Below are positions 6,805-10,741 of a stretch of 10,741 nucleotides of DNA, piece after piece. Position numbers and translations under genes: made by a program. The number at the start of each line of letters is the position of its first letter. Positions within the stretch are counted from its first letter, which is position 1. Source of the stretch: Methanocellaceae archaeon UBA148. GTDB taxonomy: Archaea; Halobacteriota; UBA148. The notes under the pieces were generated by a model, which did not search any database, was not told where the DNA came from, and saw only the letters and a program-made list of their open reading frames with translations. The DNA is taken from contig DAHG01000007.1 of NCBI GenBank assembly GCA_002495885.1, positions 1 through 10,741 of the forward strand. The letters run 5' to 3'.

Positions 6805-7008
6805 GTGGATATCCCAATCGCACCTGTAGGCAGGATAATAAGAAACGCTGGAGCGAACAGGGTCAGCGAGGATGCCTGTGAAGCTTTGGCAGAAGTATTA
6901 GAAGAATATGGACTCAATATATCGGCAGAAGCGATCAAATTAGCGAAACATGCCGGCAGAAAGACCGTAAAAGCAGTAGATATCAAACTAGCAGCCCAGA
7001 GACTTTAA
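6805..7008 (+). CDS. Archaeal histone (HMf family)
   Basis: This 67-residue protein is a complete, tail-less archaeal histone fold (helix-strand-helix pattern, PIAPVGRIIRNAG then KTVKAVDIKLA). Dimers of such proteins wrap DNA and can stack into extended hypernucleosomes. The register matches HMfB exactly. R19 is the DNA-contact arginine, G16 is the small residue that allows superhelix stacking, and L46, H49 and D59 are the dimer-dimer interface residues, so multimer formation should be intact. Unusual local features are C25 after RVSEDA and GLNI in place of the commoner charged GEEI around residue 36. It starts with GTG, supported by AGAGGTGA. It is monocistronic with its own promoter, and its TAA overlaps the stop codon of the convergent COG2426 gene by 4 bp. 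Confidence 0.96.
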   Translation: MDIPIAPVGRIIRNAGANRVSEDACEALAEVLEEYGLNISAEAIKLAKHAGRKTVKAVDIKLAAQRL

Positions 7009-7460
7009 AAAACCAATATACCAAGAGTGGTCAAAGTTACAATTACGCCTGCAATCAGCACACCAAAAAAGATCGCAGGAAGCGCATGGCTGAATTTAAT
7101 TCCAAACACAAAAGCGGCAGCACAACCAGTCCAAGCCCCAGTAACGGGCAAAGGAATCGCGACGAACAGTGATAATGCGATGGCGCCGTATTTTTCAAAG
7201 TACTCGCTGTGCCTGCTACGGGTTCGCGTGAACAGCCAATTAAAGAACCGGTCCCAGTTCTTGTAGCGTCTAAGGTAGTTGGAAACAGGCTCTAACCACA
7301 ATAACAATGGAACAACCGGTATAAGATTTCCAATTACTGCGAGCATGTATGCAGTCAAAGGGTCAAAACCATGCAGAATCGCCACGGGAATCGCCCCCCT
7401 GAGTTCTGATATGGGCATGGCTGCAACCACTATCACTGGAAGCCAGTCTGGAAAGGGCAT
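7005..7460 (-). CDS. Small multidrug export-like membrane protein (COG2426 / PF06695)
   Basis: This 151-residue integral membrane protein matches the small family annotated as putative small multidrug export proteins; actual transport has little support. Hydrophobic segments lie at about 6-28, 34-56, 93-121 and 125-151. A strongly basic loop (LRRYKNWDRFFNWLFTRTRS, about 63-82) sits between the second and third, as expected for a cytoplasmic loop. The two family signatures are present: ELRGAIP at 19-25 and PLPVTGAWTG at 103-112. They probably form paired, partly re-entrant elements. The ATG is 4 nt after the thiI stop, and its SD (GGAGAT) lies within the last codons of thiI, so the two genes form an operon. 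Its TAA overlaps the histone TAA on the other strand. Confidence 0.85.
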   Translation of the reverse strand: MPFPDWLPVIVVAAMPISELRGAIPVAILHGFDPLTAYMLAVIGNLIPVVPLLLWLEPVSNYLRRYKNWDRFFNWLFTRTRSRHSEYFEKYGAIALSLFVAIPLPVTGAWTGCAAAFVFGIKFSHALPAIFFGVLIAGVIVTLTTLGILVF

Positions 7461-7464
7461 TAAG

Positions 7465-8631
7465 TTATCTCCATTTTGCCTTGTCTAAGGACTCCGATAT
7501 AAGCGTTTCCATATCCAACTTGTCTTCTTCGCGTAGCATATCATCGATTTTTGCAAACGTAGCTGGATATTTTGGAACTGCAGTGCAACTTATTTTGGCA
7601 AAGGTGGATGCATCAAACGTCCCGATCCTTCTGGCCAGAGCTGTGATCTCAGATTTATCAGCCCCCATCAATGGATGATAGATCGGAAAATCAATGCCCC
7701 CAAGTTCAGCAAGCATGTTTGCAGAGGTCTGGGATGCAACTTGCCCAAGCGAAGAGCCTGTGACGATGCCATGAGCCCCCTCTTTCTTCGCAATCTCCAC
7801 CGCAATCCTAAACATCATTCTTTTGCACAGTACGCATGTCAACTTCTTATCGCAATTCTCTCGAATGGCAAACAGATTACTTCCGTGTGGAACCTCATAA
7901 ACTCTCATGGGAAAATTTGGCGCCCAACGTTGTAGTATATCGATGCATTTCGATGCGTTTTTTCGCGCCGCTTCATCTGAAAATGGCTCGTTGTCATAAT
8001 AAAGGGGCATGATCTCACAGCCTCGCTTCATCATCAGCCATGCCGCAACCGGAGAGTCGATGCCGCCAGAGATCAATGCGATCATCTTTCCCTGTGTGCC
8101 AATAGGAAGGCCTCCAACTCCCTTGATGATCTTGGTATAGACATATGCCTTGTCTTTCCTGGCTTCGACAAAGATTTCCCTATTTGGCGCACTGAGATCT
8201 ATTCTAGGATTTAGTGTGTTCACCCGGTCATATACAGCGTCCCCACACGCAACTCCAATATCCCTGGTGGAGAAATCGTGGAGTCCTGCCTTATGAGGCC
8301 GTATGGCAAAGGACTCGCCCGCCCTGATAATCTCTTCGCCAAGCTCTGCAGCCACTTGTGCCATCGCTTGAAGACTGGGTTCCGTGGTTATCACAGGACT
8401 TGTCGAGACCACGCCAAAGACATTAGCTACCAAATCAGCGATGCTTTCATCGGAGGCATGAATGAACATCCTTCCCCAATCTCTCCTAATAAGAGAATGT
8501 TCCTTCTCATTAAATTCAAGTACAGATCGGATATTATCGACCAATATTCGCTCATGTCTGCCTCTGGTGCGATCGCTTTTCAACCCGATCTCTCCATAGC
8601 GGACCAATATAGCATCACAATTGAGTTTCAT
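7465..8631 (-). CDS. thiI: tRNA sulfurtransferase ThiI, archaeal form without rhodanese domain
   Basis: ThiI adenylates and thiolates U8 of tRNA to 4-thiouridine in the cytoplasm. The 388 residues contain an N-terminal ferredoxin-like/THUMP region (about 1-170) and a PP-loop ATPase domain with SGGIDSPVAAW at 188-198. There is no C-terminal rhodanese domain, as in archaeal homologues, where a CxxC motif in the PP-loop domain is reported to be needed for thiolation. That motif is present as C266-V-L-C269. C349 in SCTAVPKYPAT is another conserved position. A thiamine role is not implied, because archaeal Thi4 makes its own thiazole from sulfide. The ATG follows AGGGGGAAAG. The gene is divergent from thi4 across 78 bp and cotranscribed with the COG2426 gene, 4 nt downstream. 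Confidence 0.95.
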   Translation of the reverse strand: MKLNCDAILVRYGEIGLKSDRTRGRHERILVDNIRSVLEFNEKEHSLIRRDWGRMFIHASDESIADLVANVFGVVSTSPVITTEPSLQAMAQVAAELGEEIIRAGESFAIRPHKAGLHDFSTRDIGVACGDAVYDRVNTLNPRIDLSAPNREIFVEARKDKAYVYTKIIKGVGGLPIGTQGKMIALISGGIDSPVAAWLMMKRGCEIMPLYYDNEPFSDEAARKNASKCIDILQRWAPNFPMRVYEVPHGSNLFAIRENCDKKLTCVLCKRMMFRIAVEIAKKEGAHGIVTGSSLGQVASQTSANMLAELGGIDFPIYHPLMGADKSEITALARRIGTFDASTFAKISCTAVPKYPATFAKIDDMLREEDKLDMETLISESLDKAKWR

Positions 8632-8659
8632 CTTTCCCCCTACTATATCACCCTGAGAA

Positions 8660-8667
8660 CTTTTATC
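8660..8667 (-). promoter_or_regulatory. Probable TATA box of the thiI operon
   Basis: The minus strand reads GATAAAAG, preceded by AAAA. Spacing predicts a start near 8638, leaving only a few leader bases that include the GGGGG SD at 8636-8640. Confidence 0.4.
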
Positions 8668-8672
8668 TTTTC

Positions 8673-8688
8673 CGAAAGTTAAAAAGCC
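8673..8688 (+). promoter_or_regulatory. Probable thi4 promoter sharing the histone-type box
   Basis: CGAAAGTTAAAAAGCC resembles the histone BRE-TATA block; the first nine bases are identical. A TATA centre near 8682 predicts a start close to 8708, so the thi4 mRNA may be leaderless or nearly so. A GAGGG at 8699-8703 could act as an SD only if transcription begins earlier, for example from the TTTTATC at 8661-8667. Confidence 0.4.
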
Positions 8689-8709
8689 AATAATGACCGA
8701 GGGAATAGC

Positions 8710-9468
8710 ATGAAAATTGATGAGAGCATAATCACTAAAGCAATTATTGAGGACTTCATGAATGTTTTTTTAGAGTATACAGAAGTAGATGTCGCCATAG
8801 CAGGTGCTGGACCATCTGGTATGGTAGCTGCTTATTATCTTGCGAAAGAGGGGGCGAAGGTTGCAATTTTTGAGAGGAAACTGAGCGTTGGCGGCGGAAT
8901 GTGGGGCGGAGGGATGATGTTCCCCCGCATTGTGATACAGGATGAAGCAAAACACATCTTAGACGATTTTGAAATCAATTATTGGAGATATAAAGATGGG
9001 TACCTTCTGGCAAATTCTATAGAGGTAGTAGGGAAACTGGCAAGTGAGACGATAGCAGCAGGCGCGGAAATATTCAACCTGATGAGTGTGGAAGACGTCA
9101 TGATAAGAGAGGGTAAAATAACCGGGGTAGTCATAAACTGGAGCTCCGTCGAACTTGGGAGATTACACGTGGATCCGCTGTGCGTTCGCTCTAACGTAAT
9201 CATAGACGGAACTGGTCATGATGCCGAGATATGCCGCAACTTCGAGCGGAAGATGCCGGATTTGCTAAAGGTCGTCGGGGAGAAACCGATGTGGGCGGAT
9301 GTCGGCGAACGCTCCATCCTAGAGAACACCAAAGAGATTTATCCCGGCTTGATTGCTGTTGGTATGGCAGCCAATGCGGTAGCAGGTGGTCCGAGGATGG
9401 GGCCCATATTCGGAGGGATGATGCTCTCAGGCGAAAAAGCTTCCAAGCTAGCTCTATCCAAACTTTAG
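8710..9468 (+). CDS. thi4: Thiazole synthase Thi4, sulfide-dependent (His-type) archaeal form
   Basis: Thi4 builds the ADP-thiazole precursor of thiamine from NAD and glycine. The 252 residues begin with a dinucleotide-binding fold: VAIAGAGPSGMVAAYYLA at 28-45, then FERK at 54-57 and the family's GGGMWGGGMMFPRIV at 61-75. Fungal and plant enzymes sacrifice a Cys as sulfur donor. Here that position is H153 in LHVDPL, the state of the Methanocaldococcus enzyme, which takes sulfur from sulfide with Fe(II) and acts catalytically. C158 is close by but is not the donor position. The C-terminal nucleotide-binding block is AVAGGPRMGPIFGGMMLSG (223-241). The family is also annotated in databases as ribose-1,5-bisphosphate isomerase; the sequence fits Thi4 better. 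It stands alone, divergent from thiI, with its own promoter. No TPP-type riboswitch fits in the 78-bp upstream region. Confidence 0.94.
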   Translation: MKIDESIITKAIIEDFMNVFLEYTEVDVAIAGAGPSGMVAAYYLAKEGAKVAIFERKLSVGGGMWGGGMMFPRIVIQDEAKHILDDFEINYWRYKDGYLLANSIEVVGKLASETIAAGAEIFNLMSVEDVMIREGKITGVVINWSSVELGRLHVDPLCVRSNVIIDGTGHDAEICRNFERKMPDLLKVVGEKPMWADVGERSILENTKEIYPGLIAVGMAANAVAGGPRMGPIFGGMMLSGEKASKLALSKL

Positions 9469-9657
9469 GTCAAGAACGAAAAAGTATCAAACGATGATTT
9501 AGGATATTTAAACTTCATTTACCCGAGGAGCATATATTGCACTGTAGATTAATTTCCGAGATAGGGCGATGGCCGTTTCTCTAACTATGTATGATGACCG
9601 ATTAACTAGGATTGACGATAATCTATTAGTGATACTGGAGCGTGAAAGAACTGTAAT
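9469..9657. other. Intergenic gap between thi4 and the adenosine-specific kinase gene
   Basis: This is a convergent junction (thi4 +, kinase -). It contains TATA-like CATATATTG at 9530-9538 and an ATG at 9569 opening an 83-codon plus-strand frame, most of which is antisense to the kinase gene. I see no convincing gene, no structured RNA and no clear terminator. There is no strong T-run on either strand. Confidence 0.4.
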
Positions 9658-10161
9658 TTATAATTTGTATCCTATTTTCCTCAAGAACGTCTTTCGATCT
9701 TTCACATCTTTGGGGGTTTCAATGCCTTTGGATTTTGATCCATCGATCACGCCGATGATTCCTCTGCCATCATCTGTTTCTGCGACCAACACTTCGATCG
9801 GGTTTCCAGTGGCACAATAAATTCCACATACCTCTGGGACGTTTTGGATGGTATTCAGCACATTGATGGGGTAGGCATCACGCAAGAATATTAAGAAACT
9901 ATGACCGCATCCGATCTTCAATGCATCCTCTGCAACTGCTTTTTTCAACTCAGCATCATTACCCTCACATCGCACCAAGCAGGGACCTGATGCCTCACAA
10001 AATGCGATGCCAAACTTTGCGCTTGGAACAGTACTAACGATAGCCTCATACAGATCTTCCACGCTCTTGATGAAGTGTGTTTGCCCAAGAATCAGATTGG
10101 AATTGGTCGGCAATACGATCTTAACGTTCTTAATACTAATTTTATCAGATATTACACACAT
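9658..10161 (-). CDS. Adenosine-specific kinase family protein (COG1839)
   Basis: The 167 residues cover the whole family with its signature blocks in order: LILGQTHFIKSVEDLYEA (23-40), FGIAFCEASG (50-59), CEGND (65-69), GCGHSFLIFLRDAYPINVLN (84-103) and IYCATGNPIEVLVAE (114-128) followed by GRGIIGVIDG (132-141). The annotation rests on a crystallised archaeal member that binds adenosine; the biological reaction is weakly established. Six Cys are present, more than usual for a protein of this size, several inside the conserved blocks. About eight residues precede the ISIKNVKI strand with which family members usually start. The ATG at 10161 is nevertheless the best available start and could be leaderless, given the TATA-like block at 10178-10185. 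It shares a 41-bp divergent promoter region with the integrase gene and faces thi4 convergently. Confidence 0.9.
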   Translation of the reverse strand: MCVISDKISIKNVKIVLPTNSNLILGQTHFIKSVEDLYEAIVSTVPSAKFGIAFCEASGPCLVRCEGNDAELKKAVAEDALKIGCGHSFLIFLRDAYPINVLNTIQNVPEVCGIYCATGNPIEVLVAETDDGRGIIGVIDGSKSKGIETPKDVKDRKTFLRKIGYKL

Positions 10162-10169
10162 TTATATAC
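10160..10169 (+). promoter_or_regulatory. Probable TATA box of the integrase gene
   Basis: ATTTATATAC reads as a good archaeal TATA box whose spacing puts a transcription start near 10191, about 12 nt before the ATG at 10203. It overlaps the first codon of the divergent kinase gene, so the two promoters are interleaved and probably compete. Confidence 0.5.
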
Positions 10170-10177
10170 ACCCATGA

Positions 10178-10185
10178 CAATATAC
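10178..10185 (-). promoter_or_regulatory. Probable TATA box of the adenosine-specific kinase gene
   Basis: The minus strand reads GTATATTG. The expected start falls at about the ATG at 10161, which would make the mRNA leaderless. Confidence 0.35.
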
Positions 10186-10202
10186 TCTAACGGGGTATTA
10201 AA

Positions 10203-10741
10203 ATGGCGATAAGGAGCGAGGAACAGGCCATAAAAGTCCTTGGATCGATCCCGGAGATGAACAGGATCGAAGTTAAAAAATTCGATCTGGAGAACAAGGC
10301 GAGAGGACTGACTATTTCCACACGATTGGGATACCTGCGCGCTCTTTCATTGCTCACGTCTCACGTGACAAAGCCTTTTTCAGAGACGGAAAAAGAAGAC
10401 GTTGTGGACTGGGTAAGCTGTTTGGATAGGGGGGCCAATACCGTGAATCTGTATAAGGCATGCATTAAGCGATTTTTCCAGTGGTTCTATGACTGCGAGA
10501 GGAGAGAATATCCTGATGTTGTCAAGTGGATAACAACAAGTCGCGCAAAAAAGAGCATTGTAGAAGTTCTCACTTTGGACGAGGTTAAGAGGATGGCGGA
10601 AGCCACCACAAACCAGAGAGACAGGGCGCTGATAATGGCGCTCTATGAATCTGCAGCCAGAGCCGATGAACTTTTGAAGATGAAGATTCGGGATATCAAA
10701 ATTGACCGATATGGCGCTGTCTGCATGGTGAACGGGAAAAC
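10203..10741 (+). CDS. Tyrosine recombinase/integrase, N-terminal part; runs off the window
   Basis: This frame is open from ATG at 10203 to the window end, 179 codons with no stop. Residues about 25-110 form a SAM-like core-binding domain (STRLGYLRALSLL, then NTVNLYKACIKRFFQWFY), which grips DNA. The catalytic domain begins near 120 (VLTLDEVKRMAEA). The first catalytic residue is R153 in ESAARADELLKMKIRDI, matching the family's (G/A)-A-R-x-x-E-L signature. The remaining catalytic residues (K, H-x-x-R, H/W and the Tyr nucleophile) lie outside, so activity cannot be judged. The long N-terminal stretch before the core-binding helices differs from a typical XerA. It could be a resident recombinase or the integrase of an element extending to the right. 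No tRNA gene or attachment-site repeat is visible beside it. Confidence 0.88.
   Translation, partial: MAIRSEEQAIKVLGSIPEMNRIEVKKFDLENKARGLTISTRLGYLRALSLLTSHVTKPFSETEKEDVVDWVSCLDRGANTVNLYKACIKRFFQWFYDCERREYPDVVKWITTSRAKKSIVEVLTLDEVKRMAEATTNQRDRALIMALYESAARADELLKMKIRDIKIDRYGAVCMVNGK

Noticed and set aside
7675..8682. Several long plus-strand frames opposite thiI
   Set aside because: They are antisense to a full-length conserved protein with intact motifs, and their products look like random translations.
8632..8709. TPP riboswitch upstream of thi4
   Set aside because: The 78-bp region is too short, must hold two divergent promoters, and lacks recognisable TPP-aptamer conserved elements.
9588..9640. 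Possible box C/D guide RNA (ATGATGA, then TGACGAT, then CTGG at suitable spacing)
   Set aside because: The C box is good, but the presumed D' (CTAG) and D (CTGG) boxes break the nearly invariant CTGA needed for the kink-turn, and no flanking stem is present.
9569..9820. 83-codon plus-strand frame with ATG and an upstream TATA-like block
   Set aside because: Two thirds of it is antisense to the well-supported adenosine-specific kinase gene, and the product shows no recognisable motif. The first 30 codons alone are too little to support a gene.
10162..10202. tRNA or attachment site next to the integrase
   Set aside because: No tRNA-like arms or repeated core sequence can be found in this 41-bp gap or in 9469-9657.

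Overview
The window is archaeal and most likely euryarchaeal. It carries a 67-residue HMf-type histone, an archaeal-type leucyl-tRNA synthetase, the 16S rRNA endonuclease Nob1, a GfcR-type orotate-phosphoribosyltransferase-like regulator, a rhodanese-free ThiI, and the His-type (sulfide-dependent) Thi4. Upstream regions show archaeal TATA/BRE-like boxes with short or absent leaders. The proteins are not strongly acidic, which argues against a haloarchaeon. A methanogen or ANME-like member of the Methanomicrobia-related lineages fits, but that placement is inference. No rRNA, tRNA, CRISPR array or insertion sequence was seen.

Layout, left to right. 1-1145 (-): N-terminal 381 residues of a Sec-exported, beta-rich surface protein cut by the window edge, with a clear SD and TATA box. 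1146-1523: AT-rich intergenic with small inverted repeats. 1524-1739 (-): doubtful 71-aa ORF behind leuS. 1736-5658 (-): a tight translation/regulation operon transcribed nob1 -> gfcR-like -> leuS (ATGA overlap, then an 18-nt gap). 5659-5858: nob1 promoter plus a cluster of palindromes. 5859-6584 (-): an unrecognised membrane-anchored extracytoplasmic protein built from two copies of one domain of about 65 residues. 6585-6804: divergent promoter region. 6805-7008 (+): histone. 7005-8631 (-): thiI -> COG2426 small membrane exporter-like protein, whose stop codon overlaps the histone stop codon. 8632-8709: a 78-bp divergent promoter region. 8710-9468 (+): thi4. 9469-9657: no gene recognised. 9658-10161 (-): adenosine-specific kinase (COG1839 family). 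10162-10202: a 41-bp divergent promoter region. 10203-10741 (+): N-terminal part of a tyrosine recombinase that runs off the window.

Functionally this is mostly chromosomal housekeeping: ribosome maturation (Nob1), tRNA charging (LeuRS), tRNA thiolation (ThiI), thiamine thiazole synthesis (Thi4) and chromatin (histone). Two cell-surface genes and one integrase are the less ordinary parts. The items most worth following up are the tandem-duplicated surface protein (5859-6584) with the palindrome cluster behind it, the integrase at the right edge, and the extremely compact convergent and divergent gene junctions. I did not find convincing evidence for a new multi-gene system.
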